Assembly (NCBI RefSeq): GCF_021372645.1
Contig: NZ_JAJFUC010000064.1
Coordinates: forward strand, 1-64,000
DNA: 64,000 bases
From: Clostridium sp.
GTDB taxonomy: Bacteria > Bacillota > Clostridia > Clostridiales > Clostridiaceae
Direction: 5' to 3'
The notes under the pieces are model-generated. The model was not told the origin of the DNA. It did no database searches and saw only the letters and a program-made list of their open reading frames with translations. Shown here in pieces: positions 23,628 through 32,503 of the stretch. A program made the translations under genes and the position numbers. Position 1 is the first letter of the stretch. Each line of letters opens with the position of its first letter.

Positions 23628-24941
23628 TTAATATCTTCTTCTGTTCTTGTAACTATTCTTTTTACGTCTTGAATTAGATGCCATATTTTTAATAAGTGCA
23701 ACTAAAGTAATAATAATAACTATAGCTACTATGGTAGATATATATATTATTAAATTATCTTTAATTAGTGCACCGAGTGAAATATCTACTGCACCTGTAA
23801 CTTCTTCAGTATGATTTCTTGTGCTATAAGTTAATTTAATATTTTTATTAGAAACTAAACTCCATGCACTAGAATCAGTTCCATTATAAGTGATTTTAGA
23901 TTCATCATCATTAATTGCATTCTTATAATATGTTACATTTTGAGTTAATTTAATTGGTACAGAAATAGTTTTTGAAGGACCCCAAAAACCAAATGCTTTA
24001 TATTTTACATCAGCAGTTCCAACATTTTCTCCACTAGATTTATAGGTTTCTTTAGTAGCTTCATAACTGTAATCCATAATAGAATCCATATCATTGAATT
24101 TTGTCATATCTGCATTATCAATTTGTCTACTTTTAAGTACAACACCTATTATTTTTCTACCATCTCTTTCATAGACTGTAGCTAAACATCCACCAGCAGG
24201 AACAGTAGTTCCGGTCTTTCCAGCAATATTACCATTCTTACCTAGAGTTAGATTTCTATTTTCTAAAATTATTTTAGAATTTTTTAGAGTTATAGGAGCT
24301 TTTTGAAGTTCCATTGTGTCTCTTTCCCAAGGAGTGTCAAAAGCTGCTTTTGTTATTAAAGATAAGTCAAAAGCTGTAGTATAATGATTATCATTATGCA
24401 ATCCATTAGGTGTAATAAAATTACTGTTATTAGCTCCAAGCTCTTTTGCTTTTTTATTCATTAAATCAGCAAAGGCATTAACATTACCTGAAATATTATC
24501 CGCAATAACGTAAGCAGTATCATTACCTGAAAATAACAATAACCCCTTCATAATGTCATCAGCAGATACTGTATCGCCAGGCTGCATAGTATTGTGCATA
24601 TAATTTATATTTAAAGAATATTCAGGTTGTTCTTTTGCTGATTTAGTATACTCAAGTTCATCAGTTGGTTTTTTATTTTCAGCTAATAATAAACCCGTTA
24701 AAAGTTTTGTTGTACTAGCCGGATATCTTTTGCTATCAGCATCTTTGCAATATATTATTTCTCCAGTATCATAATCCATAGTTAAAGCTGATTCACCTTT
24801 AATTTCTGGTAAGCTATTTGCAGTAGTTTCAGTTTTAGATTTTGTCGTAGAATTTGCTGCATAACTTGCCGTAGTTAATGGGCTAAATAAAGAAAGAGAA
24901 AGGGTTAATACAAGTGCTTTTAAAACTAAATTTTTTTTCAA
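23628..24941 (-). CDS. dacF: D-alanyl-D-alanine carboxypeptidase (penicillin-binding protein 5 family)
   Basis: An exported D,D-carboxypeptidase that trims the terminal D-Ala of peptidoglycan stem peptides. Counting from the upstream ATG at 24962, the SxxK motif is Ser83-Thr-Thr-Lys86, SGN is at 144-146 and KTG at 248-250; a C-terminal beta domain and a membrane anchor (about residues 405-428, IIYISTIVAIVIIITLVAL) follow. The ATG at 24962 has no ribosome site, whereas GGAAGTGGAGAG lies 7 bases before a TTG at 24941 that gives a clean signal peptide starting MKKNLVLKALVL; I take the TTG. The symbol is by family resemblance; dacA/dacB-type paralogues are possible. Confidence 0.88.
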   Translation of the reverse strand: MKKNLVLKALVLTLSLSLFSPLTTASYAANSTTKSKTETTANSLPEIKGESALTMDYDTGEIIYCKDADSKRYPASTTKLLTGLLLAENKKPTDELEYTKSAKEQPEYSLNINYMHNTMQPGDTVSADDIMKGLLLFSGNDTAYVIADNISGNVNAFADLMNKKAKELGANNSNFITPNGLHNDNHYTTAFDLSLITKAAFDTPWERDTMELQKAPITLKNSKIILENRNLTLGKNGNIAGKTGTTVPAGGCLATVYERDGRKIIGVVLKSRQIDNADMTKFNDMDSIMDYSYEATKETYKSSGENVGTADVKYKAFGFWGPSKTISVPIKLTQNVTYYKNAINDDESKITYNGTDSSAWSLVSNKNIKLTYSTRNHTEEVTGAVDISLGALIKDNLIIYISTIVAIVIIITLVALIKNMASNSRRKKNSYKNRRRY

Positions 24942-24962
24942 ATCAAATCTCTCCACTTCCAT

Positions 24963-25147
24963 CTAGGGATCTGAAAAAAATAAAAATTCAAAGCTGTTAT
25001 GTAAACATGTATTGGATAATTATTTTTTTCAGATGCCTTCAATATATTAAAACATTTTTAGTATAACATTTATGCAACGATATAACAATAAATGTTATAT
25101 TAAAAAATTACTACAATATATAACAATTTATAGGTGTATATTTGGGG
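24963..25147. other. Upstream region of the carboxypeptidase gene
   Basis: It holds one of two exact copies of a 16-base word ending CAGATGCCT (25023-25038); the other is at 27543-27558. I see no gene. Confidence 0.4.
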
Positions 25148-25870
25148 TTATTTTAGCCTTTCCATTATAGATTCTTTTGCTTTTTTCTCAAATTCATCAT
25201 TTAATGAATTTAATTGTACTTCTTCACCATATTTTTTATGAAGTGCTAAAGTTAAAAGCCTATCTGCAAACTCAGGATTCTTAGAAAGAAAAGAACCATG
25301 GAAATATGAGCCAAAGGTATTTTTATATATACATCCTTCAAATCCATCTTCTCCATTATTACCATATCCATGAATACACTTTCCAAGAGGAGTGTGATTA
25401 TTTATGTAAGTTCTTCCTGAATGATTTTCAAAACCGACATAAGTTTCATTGAATTTTTCATTAAATATTTCAGTGTTTCCAATGAATCTAGTATCGCCCC
25501 CTTCAGTATAAACATCTAAAATGCCAAGGCCTTCTATTTTTTCACCATTTGGCGCAGTATAGTATTTACCTAATAATTGATATCCACCGCATATGGCAAG
25601 AAGAACTTTTTCATCTTCAATATAGCTTGTCAAAGTTTCTTTCTTTATTTGATTTAAATCATTTGAAACTATAGACTGTTCATAATCTTGACCACCACCA
25701 AAGAAAATAATGTCCACATTTTCTTTATCTATATTTTCACCTAAAGAACAGTTTATTATATTTACATCAATGCCTCTAAGTGCTGCTCTATGTTTTAAAA
25801 TAAGTACATTGCCTACATCACCATATACATTTAATAAATCGGGATATAAGTGACAAATAGTTAGTTCCAT
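25148..25870 (-). CDS. gatD: Lipid II isoglutaminyl synthase, glutamine amidotransferase subunit GatD
   Basis: A 240-residue class I glutaminase. The nucleophile is Cys94 in LLAICGGYQLLG and the catalytic His is His191 in SYFHGSF. GatD hydrolyses glutamine and channels ammonia to MurT, which amidates the alpha-carboxyl of D-Glu in lipid II, a modification needed for cross-linking in many Gram-positives. Cys94 coincides with the position reported for the pneumococcal enzyme. The gene lies 18 bases downstream of murT, with GGAGG in the gap, and both are minus strand. The operon partner makes the assignment firm over the CobB/CobQ-like alternative. Confidence 0.93.
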   Translation of the reverse strand: MELTICHLYPDLLNVYGDVGNVLILKHRAALRGIDVNIINCSLGENIDKENVDIIFFGGGQDYEQSIVSNDLNQIKKETLTSYIEDEKVLLAICGGYQLLGKYYTAPNGEKIEGLGILDVYTEGGDTRFIGNTEIFNEKFNETYVGFENHSGRTYINNHTPLGKCIHGYGNNGEDGFEGCIYKNTFGSYFHGSFLSKNPEFADRLLTLALHKKYGEEVQLNSLNDEFEKKAKESIMERLK

Positions 25871-25888
25871 AACTTAAACCTCCGTATC

Positions 25889-27247
25889 TTACCATAATTT
25901 ATTGATATAACCTTTTGAATGAAGATATTTTCTATAATTAATCATTGCAGTATAAGTTGCAAGGATGTATATTTTTTTAGAAACAGAACCTTTGATTTTA
26001 TCTGTTAGTTCTTCATAATCTTCTTTTAAAATAAACTTATCTATATTTAAACCAGCAATTTTTAATCTTACTGCCATATCATACATTCTAATTCCTGATA
26101 CAAAAACATCTTCTATCTTTAGCGTAGATATTTTTTCGAAATCTACATCCCATATCCAAGAAACATCACGCCCATCAGCATAATTATCATTTAACATAAA
26201 TACTGCTGAAAATTCATTTTGATTAAGAGCAAGGGTGTCTAATGCTTGGTTATATCCAGCAGGATTTTTAACTAATATAATTTGTATATCTTTATTATCT
26301 ATGGTTATTTGCTCTTGTCTACCAAAGCTTGAACTTTGATTTTGAAGGGATGTTTTAATTACTGAATCTTCAATACCAAGTTCTTTTGAAATTGCAAATG
26401 CACATAATGCATTATAAATATTATAAGCACCTGATTGACTTATAAAAACTTCAGTCTCATTAATTAAAACAGAAGAATTTTCAGGTGTTAAATCAAAGAT
26501 TTTATTTACAGCATAATTAAGTTCAGAACGTTTATAGCCACATTCAGGACAATAAAAGTCCCCTAAATGATTATAAGTAACTAAGTTATAGGAATAAGGT
26601 GCTTTACAAAACTTACAGAATTTTGCATCTGCATTTAAATCTAAAGTAACATTTTCTTTAATTGGAGTATTAAAACCATAATACACAATTGGATTTTTTA
26701 TATCTAACTTTCCAAGTAAAGATTCATCACCGTTTAATACTAATTTAGATTCAGGAACCTTAGCTACACCCTCCATAATTTTAACTAAAGTCGTATAAAC
26801 TTCTCCATATCTGTCTAACTGATCTCTAAATAAATTAGTTACAGTTATTATTTCAGGTGTTAAATGTTCTGTAATAAATTTCACATTAGCTTCATCAACT
26901 TCTATTATCGCATAAGGATTTTCTTTCTTTTTGAAAAAAGAATAATTTGCAATAAAACAAGCTACAATACCAGGATATAAATTAGCTCCAGTATTATTAG
27001 TAATAACATTAAATTTATTTCCTTTTAATATGTTATAAATCATGCTAGTAGTAGTTGTCTTACCATTGGTTCCTGTTACTAAAATTACTTTATATCCTTT
27101 GCTTACTGTTTTTAAGATTGACCTATCAATTTTTAATGCTATTTTACCAGGAAAATTACTTCCACCTTTTAAAATATGCTTTGAAAGAAATGCAGTAATT
27201 TTTGATAATAAAATGCTTAAAATATATTTAATATTTATTTTACTCAC
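25889..27247 (-). CDS. murT: Lipid II isoglutaminyl synthase, Mur-ligase-like subunit MurT
   Basis: A 452-residue Mur-ligase-family protein that activates the D-isoglutamate carboxylate with ATP and accepts ammonia from GatD. The P-loop is TGTNGKTTTT (Lys63). A zinc-ribbon insert carries Cys211, Cys214, Cys233 and Cys236 (CKFC and CPEC), a feature of MurT not found in MurC-F. The last 110 residues form the DUF1727-type C-terminal domain through which GatD docks. A GGGCGGTGAG ribosome site precedes the start. It heads the murT-gatD operon; the next minus-strand gene, a carboxypeptidase, also acts on stem peptides. Confidence 0.94.
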   Translation of the reverse strand: MSKINIKYILSILLSKITAFLSKHILKGGSNFPGKIALKIDRSILKTVSKGYKVILVTGTNGKTTTTSMIYNILKGNKFNVITNNTGANLYPGIVACFIANYSFFKKKENPYAIIEVDEANVKFITEHLTPEIITVTNLFRDQLDRYGEVYTTLVKIMEGVAKVPESKLVLNGDESLLGKLDIKNPIVYYGFNTPIKENVTLDLNADAKFCKFCKAPYSYNLVTYNHLGDFYCPECGYKRSELNYAVNKIFDLTPENSSVLINETEVFISQSGAYNIYNALCAFAISKELGIEDSVIKTSLQNQSSSFGRQEQITIDNKDIQIILVKNPAGYNQALDTLALNQNEFSAVFMLNDNYADGRDVSWIWDVDFEKISTLKIEDVFVSGIRMYDMAVRLKIAGLNIDKFILKEDYEELTDKIKGSVSKKIYILATYTAMINYRKYLHSKGYINKLW

Positions 27248-27636
27248 CGCCCAATTCTATTTATATATAAGAATGATTAACAAAATAAAACAATGTTAAT
27301 CATTAAAAAGAAAACACATTAAATTTATTGTACTTTGACGTATGTATAAGTTTTTTGTTAACCATAAAATATTAACTATGCAATATATCTTATATAATAA
27401 TTAAACAACAAAATAATCAAAATAAGTATAGCACAAAAATTAATAATTACGAAAATGTTTTTAATATCTAAAATAAAAATAAGAGTTTAAAATTCATTTT
27501 TAATGAAAGCATATTGAAAAAGTACCAACACAATGTACTATGATTTTTTTCAGATGCCTGACGTTACATAATTGTTTTATTAGCCAATATGCCCTATAAT
27601 TAAAGGAGATAAAGAATTTTAAGAGGTGCTATTATT
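27248..27636. other. Divergent promoter region between murT and zapA-like gene
   Basis: This 389-base gap must hold promoters for both divergent genes. It is very AT-rich, and a TTGACG (about 27335) is the only clear -35-like word on the plus strand. The 16-base word shared with 25023-25038 ends at 27558. No gene or structured RNA is recognised. Confidence 0.4.
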
Positions 27637-29673
27637 ATGATTAAAGTAACAATTAATATAAATGGTATGAATTATAACTTAACAGGAGAAAAAGATGAAA
27701 AATATTTGCTAGGGGTGGCAAATTATGTTGATGGAAAGATTAAAGAGATAATTTCTAAAAGAGCAAATCTTAGTACAACTGCAGCAACTGTTTTAGCGGC
27801 TGTAAATATTGCTGATGAACTTTATGAATGTGATTTAGAATTAGATAAGGCTATTAAAGTTAAGAATGATATTGATGATGAAAATGTTTTATTAAAACAA
27901 AAATTAGATGAAATTAATCTACAACTAGAAAATGCTCATAAAGAAAAAATGAATGTTAAAGATGCCTTTGGAAAAAGAGAAATTGAATTAAATAAAAGAT
28001 ATGAAAATATTGAGGGAACTTTTAATTCGTTGAATAATCAAATCAATGAGCTTAAGTCAGAAAATGAAAAATTAAAGACAGAAAAAAAAATAATGACTAG
28101 TGAAGCTAAGAAAAATAAGAATAATAATGAAATTTTAAATAAAGAAATTATTGAATTAAAGGACAAGAGTAAGCTTCTTTATAAAAAAGTAGATGAAGCT
28201 AAAAATAAGGAATATAGATTAAATAAGCAACTGCAACAATCTAATGTACAAATAAACACTTTAACAAGTAAAATAACTAATATTACTAAGGAAAAGGATA
28301 AAATAATTACAGAATTAACTGAAATTATTAATAAAGAAGATATTAATAAACAACATATTAATAAAGAATATGAGCTATGTAAGAATGAATTAGAAAAATT
28401 AAATAAATTATATTCTGAATGTAATAAAGAACTTACTGAATGTAAGATAAATTTAGAAAAGCAAATAAATAAAAATAGCGAAATTGAATTTAACTTAAAT
28501 GAAGAAAAACAACAATTAAATAACAGAATTAAAGAATTATTATTAAATGAAGAAGATATAAATAATAGAATCAATGAATTAATTAAAAATAAAGAAGAGT
28601 TAAATAAGAATTTAAATATTGAAAAAGGAAATGTTAGTGAATTAACTAAGAAAATAGAAGAAAATAATATGGAAAATGCTGAACTTAATAAGCAATTAAA
28701 TGATTTGTTTGAAGAATCAGATAAGGAAATTACAGAATGTAAAGAAAAAATAAGCAATCTAAACAAAGAAAATGAGAATTGCATGAATCAAATTAATTTA
28801 CTAAGTGAAGAAAAAGAAAGTTTAGAAGGTGAAATTAATAAATTAATTACAAACCAAGATGGCTTAAATAGTGAAATCAATAATATGAGAGATATTAATG
28901 ATCAATTATCAAAGGAAATAGAAAAGTGTGACAAAGATAAAGAAGTCCTAGATAGTGAAATTAATAATTTAAAGATAAAACAAGATATCTTAAATAATGA
29001 AATCAATAATATGAGAGTTAGCAATGAAGAATTATCAAAGGAAATAGAAAAATGTGATAGAGAGAAAGATGCTTTGGAAGAAGAAGTGAAAATTACTAAA
29101 AGTAATAATGAAAGATTGAAGTATGAAGTTGAAGAAGCTCATGAAAAAAGTGAAGAACAAATTAATCTTAAAAATAAAGAAATAGAAGAACTGAGTAAAA
29201 CTCTTGAAACTACAGAATATAATTTCAGAAGAACTAAAGAGGATTTAGGCAGTAAAGAAAGAGCTTTAGTGAGATTGGAAAAGGAATTAGAAGATAAAGA
29301 AGGTATTTTTTTAAATTTAAAAAGACAAATAGAAGCTAAGGATAAAGATTTGAAATCTATAAATCAAGAATTAGAAAACAAAAATAAAGATTTACTACAA
29401 TTAAAAGAAGAATTAAAAGAGAAAAATAACACATTAATAAATTTAGAAGGAAATTTAGATATTAGTAAAGATTCTATAAATGATTTAGAAGAAAAAATTT
29501 TATTATTAGTTAAAGAAAAAGAAGAAATAACTAGTGAAAATAATAAACTTAATAAAGAATCTAAAACTTTTCAACACAAGATGTTTCAATTACAAGCTAA
29601 GATAATAGATACAGAAATAGAAGTTGCAAAAATAAAAAAAGAGCAAGTAGGACCTATTGCTAAAAGAAGATAA
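27637..29673 (+). CDS. ZapA-domain protein with a very long coiled-coil extension
   Basis: Residues 1 to about 75 match the ZapA cell-division domain: VTININGMNYNLTGE, then the helix LLGVANYVDGKIKEI, and ATVLAAVNIADELYE. ZapA proteins bind and bundle FtsZ at the division site and are usually 90-150 residues. Here about 600 residues of almost unbroken coiled coil follow, ending in a basic tail. Within it a 42-residue unit is duplicated in tandem (about 391-432 and 433-474; the cores contain EINNM and LSKEIEKCD). AGAGGTG lies 8 bases before the ATG. The gene precedes a U32 peptidase gene and mutS2. The Z-ring role is inferred from the N-terminal domain only. Confidence 0.8.
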   Translation: MIKVTININGMNYNLTGEKDEKYLLGVANYVDGKIKEIISKRANLSTTAATVLAAVNIADELYECDLELDKAIKVKNDIDDENVLLKQKLDEINLQLENAHKEKMNVKDAFGKREIELNKRYENIEGTFNSLNNQINELKSENEKLKTEKKIMTSEAKKNKNNNEILNKEIIELKDKSKLLYKKVDEAKNKEYRLNKQLQQSNVQINTLTSKITNITKEKDKIITELTEIINKEDINKQHINKEYELCKNELEKLNKLYSECNKELTECKINLEKQINKNSEIEFNLNEEKQQLNNRIKELLLNEEDINNRINELIKNKEELNKNLNIEKGNVSELTKKIEENNMENAELNKQLNDLFEESDKEITECKEKISNLNKENENCMNQINLLSEEKESLEGEINKLITNQDGLNSEINNMRDINDQLSKEIEKCDKDKEVLDSEINNLKIKQDILNNEINNMRVSNEELSKEIEKCDREKDALEEEVKITKSNNERLKYEVEEAHEKSEEQINLKNKEIEELSKTLETTEYNFRRTKEDLGSKERALVRLEKELEDKEGIFLNLKRQIEAKDKDLKSINQELENKNKDLLQLKEELKEKNNTLINLEGNLDISKDSINDLEEKILLLVKEKEEITSENNKLNKESKTFQHKMFQLQAKIIDTEIEVAKIKKEQVGPIAKRR

Positions 29674-29730
29674 CTACTTGATATAGATACCTAAAGTGAA
29701 AACTACATTTATGGAATTTTCTGTTGAGAT

Positions 29731-29773
29731 AAAGGGTACTTTGATGCAACACTGCATAAAAAGAGTACCCTTT
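29731..29773 (+). terminator. Terminator after the ZapA-like gene
   Basis: aaagggtact (29731-29740) pairs perfectly with agtacccttt (29764-29773) around a 23-base loop, followed by atttctag. Confidence 0.7.
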
Positions 29774-30082
29774 ATTTCTAGTTTGAGATACGTATTAAAA
29801 GTACAAGGGTAGAAACTTGACTCATTTACAAACAATGGTTAAGATTTAATATGATATAATAAATTAATAAGCGACTCATATGAGTGAGTTAGCTAAGTTG
29901 AAATTGAAAAATGTAAACTGATAAAAAAAGCACGAAGTGCAACCAAGAACTTTTAAGCACAAACGAGAATATTTTATCAATAAAAAAGTGTGAATCTATC
30001 TTTGCTATAAACAAGTTTAACTTATATGTGTTTTTTGAGTAACCAAGAACAAGATTTGGTTATTAAAACTTAGGAGGAAAAT
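29774..30082 (+). other. Structured, gene-free leader before the U32 peptidase gene
   Basis: About 300 bases with several fold signals: a 12-base palindrome actcatatgagt (29874-29885); an 8-bp closing stem tgataaaa/ttttatca (29919-29926, 29972-29979) enclosing the tight hairpin gcac-gaa-gtgc (29930-29940); and aaccaa/ttggtt (30041-30046, 30056-30061) just before the ribosome site. The word aaccaagaac occurs twice, exactly 100 bases apart (29941 and 30041). I do not recognise a known riboswitch or T-box. Confidence 0.45.
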
Positions 30083-32446
30083 ATGAATAAAATTGAATTA
30101 CTAGCTCCAGCAGGTAGCATGGAAAGTTTAATTGCTGCTATAAATAATGGCGCAGATGCAATATATCTTGGGGGAAATAAGTTTTCAGCTAGAGCTTATG
30201 CTTCAAATTTTGATAATGAAACTATGATAAAAGCTGTGGATTATGCACATAGTTACAATGTAAAAGTATATGTTACTATAAATACTATTTTAAAACAAAG
30301 TGAATTAAAAGAAGCCTTAAAATATGCAGGATATCTTTATGAAATTGGAGTGGATGCATTAATAATTCAAGATGTTGGATTGATAAGCTTGATTAGAGAT
30401 ATATATCCAAACTTCGAACTTCATGCATCAACTCAAATGACAGTTCATAATGGAGAAGGTGCTTTGTATTTTAAGGAAAAAGGTCTGCAAAGAATTGTCT
30501 TATCTAGAGAGCTTTCATTAGATGAAATTAAATATATTTCAACGGATTTGGGCATTGAGACAGAAATATTTGTACATGGAGCTTTATGTGTATGTTATTC
30601 AGGACAATGTTTAATGAGTTCTATGATTGGTGGCCGAAGCGGAAATAGAGGGAGATGTGCACAACCTTGCAGAATGCAATATACTTTAAAAGGTGAAATT
30701 TTAGGCGAGAAAAAGGGATATCTTTTAAGTCCTAAGGATACATGTTTAATTGATGATGTAGATTCAATTATAAAAAGTGGAACTGCATCTTTAAAGGTTG
30801 AAGGAAGAATGAAAAAGCCAGAATATGTAGCTGGTGTTACAAGAAATTACAGAAAATCCATTGATAAGGTATTAAAAAATGCAAAGTTTGATTTAAATAA
30901 GGGCAGAAATGAATTAGCTCAGTTATTTAATAGAGAAGGTTTCGCTAAAGCATATTTATATAAAAATGTAGGAAAAGATATGATGAGCTATAATTATCCT
31001 AAAAATACAGGAGTGTTTATAGGACAGGTTACAAATAGTGGAGAAGTTGTCTTAGAAGAAAATGTATCTTTAGGTGATGGAATAAGATTTTATGATGATG
31101 GATTTACTTTAAGTAAGATTTTAAAAAATAATAATGAAGTCAAAGAAGCTTTTCGAGGCGATACAGTTAAATTATTTCCAACTGGGGGATATAAAAAGGG
31201 TTATAGATTATATAAAATGTCTGATAAAAAGTTGTATGATGATTTAAACAAGGATATAAAACCTTATAAGAGGAAGATATCTTTAATTGGAGAAGTTGAG
31301 TTTAAGATTAATGTTCCGCTTGTTATTAAAACAAAATTCAATGGAAAAGAATATAAAGTTTATGGTGAACATGTTGAAGTTGCAACTAATACTCCTATGA
31401 CAAGAGAAAGAGTTGAAGAATCATTAAAGAAGTCAGGAGAGATTCCGTATAAATTTGAGCAAATAGTTTTTGATACTTTTGATGATGGATTTATCAGAAT
31501 AGCAGCAATAAATAATTTAAGAAGAGAATTGTTTGAAAAGATTTTAAAAGACGAAGTGAGTTCATACAGAAAAAGAAGAATTCAAGAAACTACTAAAACA
31601 AAGAATGTAAAATGTAATGAAGATTTAGGTTATATTTATAGCTGTATTACAAAAGATCAATTAAAAGTATTACGTGAAAATAAAAATGTTAAAAATATAG
31701 CTTTAGATATATTTTATAGCAGACAAAAGAATGCTATAAATAAAGAAGACTTAAAACATTTATATGAACAAACTTCAAAGGATAAAAACATCTATTTAAA
31801 ATTACCTAATATCATTAAAAGTGAATTTAATAATATAGTTGAAATTATAGATGAGTTAGTACCTTACATAAAAGGAATAATCACATGTAACGTTGGAATA
31901 ATAAAACTTTATAAAGACAAACTATTTATAATAGGAGATTATAAATTAAATATTTTCAACAAGGAAGCAGCTGAATTTTATTCTGAAGATGTGGATATTC
32001 CATGTATAAGTTTGGAATTAAACAGAAAAGAAATCAAAGAAATGATGAAAGATATCAATTGTAAAGTTGGAGTTAATATTTATGGTAATACTGAACTTAT
32101 GGTCAGTGAATATTGTCCTATAGGCAGTACTTTTGGAGGTAAGTCTTCTAAAAAAGAATGTAATGGTGCATGTATGAAGGATAACTTCAAATTAATTGAT
32201 AGAATGAATGAAAATTTTAGTGTTCTAGCAGATAACAATTGTAGAAGTCACATTTTAAATTCATTGGCTACAAATTTAATTGAGCAAATAGAAGAACTTA
32301 AATCTTTTAATATTACAAACTTTAGAGTAGATTTTAAAGATGAAAGCTATGAAGAAGTTAATGATATTTTAAATCAAATTGCTTATGGTAAGAAAAATGA
32401 AAATAAGAAGTATACTCAAGGTCATTATAGACGTGGAGTTGAATAA
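30083..32446 (+). CDS. Peptidase U32 family protein, long RlhA-like form
   Basis: A 787-residue protein of the U32 'collagenase-like' family. The N-terminal TIM-barrel part starts ELLAPAGSMESL and has GADAIYLGG. The hallmark cysteine region CVCYSGQCLMSS, followed by RGRCAQPCR, lies near residues 165-200. A C-terminal DUF3656-type domain with further cysteines (ECNGACM) completes the long form. E. coli RlhA, of this form, hydroxylates 23S rRNA C2501 rather than cutting proteins, and related TrhP/YrrN-O act on tRNA wobble uridine, so an RNA-hydroxylation role is at least as likely as proteolysis. GGAGG precedes the ATG by 7 bases. Confidence 0.88.
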   Translation: MNKIELLAPAGSMESLIAAINNGADAIYLGGNKFSARAYASNFDNETMIKAVDYAHSYNVKVYVTINTILKQSELKEALKYAGYLYEIGVDALIIQDVGLISLIRDIYPNFELHASTQMTVHNGEGALYFKEKGLQRIVLSRELSLDEIKYISTDLGIETEIFVHGALCVCYSGQCLMSSMIGGRSGNRGRCAQPCRMQYTLKGEILGEKKGYLLSPKDTCLIDDVDSIIKSGTASLKVEGRMKKPEYVAGVTRNYRKSIDKVLKNAKFDLNKGRNELAQLFNREGFAKAYLYKNVGKDMMSYNYPKNTGVFIGQVTNSGEVVLEENVSLGDGIRFYDDGFTLSKILKNNNEVKEAFRGDTVKLFPTGGYKKGYRLYKMSDKKLYDDLNKDIKPYKRKISLIGEVEFKINVPLVIKTKFNGKEYKVYGEHVEVATNTPMTRERVEESLKKSGEIPYKFEQIVFDTFDDGFIRIAAINNLRRELFEKILKDEVSSYRKRRIQETTKTKNVKCNEDLGYIYSCITKDQLKVLRENKNVKNIALDIFYSRQKNAINKEDLKHLYEQTSKDKNIYLKLPNIIKSEFNNIVEIIDELVPYIKGIITCNVGIIKLYKDKLFIIGDYKLNIFNKEAAEFYSEDVDIPCISLELNRKEIKEMMKDINCKVGVNIYGNTELMVSEYCPIGSTFGGKSSKKECNGACMKDNFKLIDRMNENFSVLADNNCRSHILNSLATNLIEQIEELKSFNITNFRVDFKDESYEEVNDILNQIAYGKKNENKKYTQGHYRRGVE

Positions 32447-32470
32447 TAATTAACAGTTAACTGTTAATTA
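32447..32470. repeat. Perfect 24-bp palindrome
   Basis: The half-site taattaacagtt (32447-32458) is followed directly by its exact complement. A further cactgttaact at about 32473-32483 offers an alternative pairing. It lies in the 57-base gap before mutS2. It may act as an operator-like site or a weak structural element; similar gttaacaattaac words occur near 46.04 kb. Confidence 0.5.
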
Positions 32471-32503
32471 TACACTGTTAACTGATTGTAAGGGTGTGTT
32501 GTA

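Noticed and set aside
23628-27247. A single long wall operon from murT to the carboxypeptidase
   Set aside because: murT and gatD are 18 bases apart, but the carboxypeptidase gene lies about 200 bases further with its own upstream region, so separate transcription is more likely.
28179-28784. 201-codon minus-strand frame opposite the ZapA-like coiled coil
   Set aside because: A Ser/Leu/Phe-rich artefact of Glu/Lys/Asn-rich sense codons; no ribosome site.
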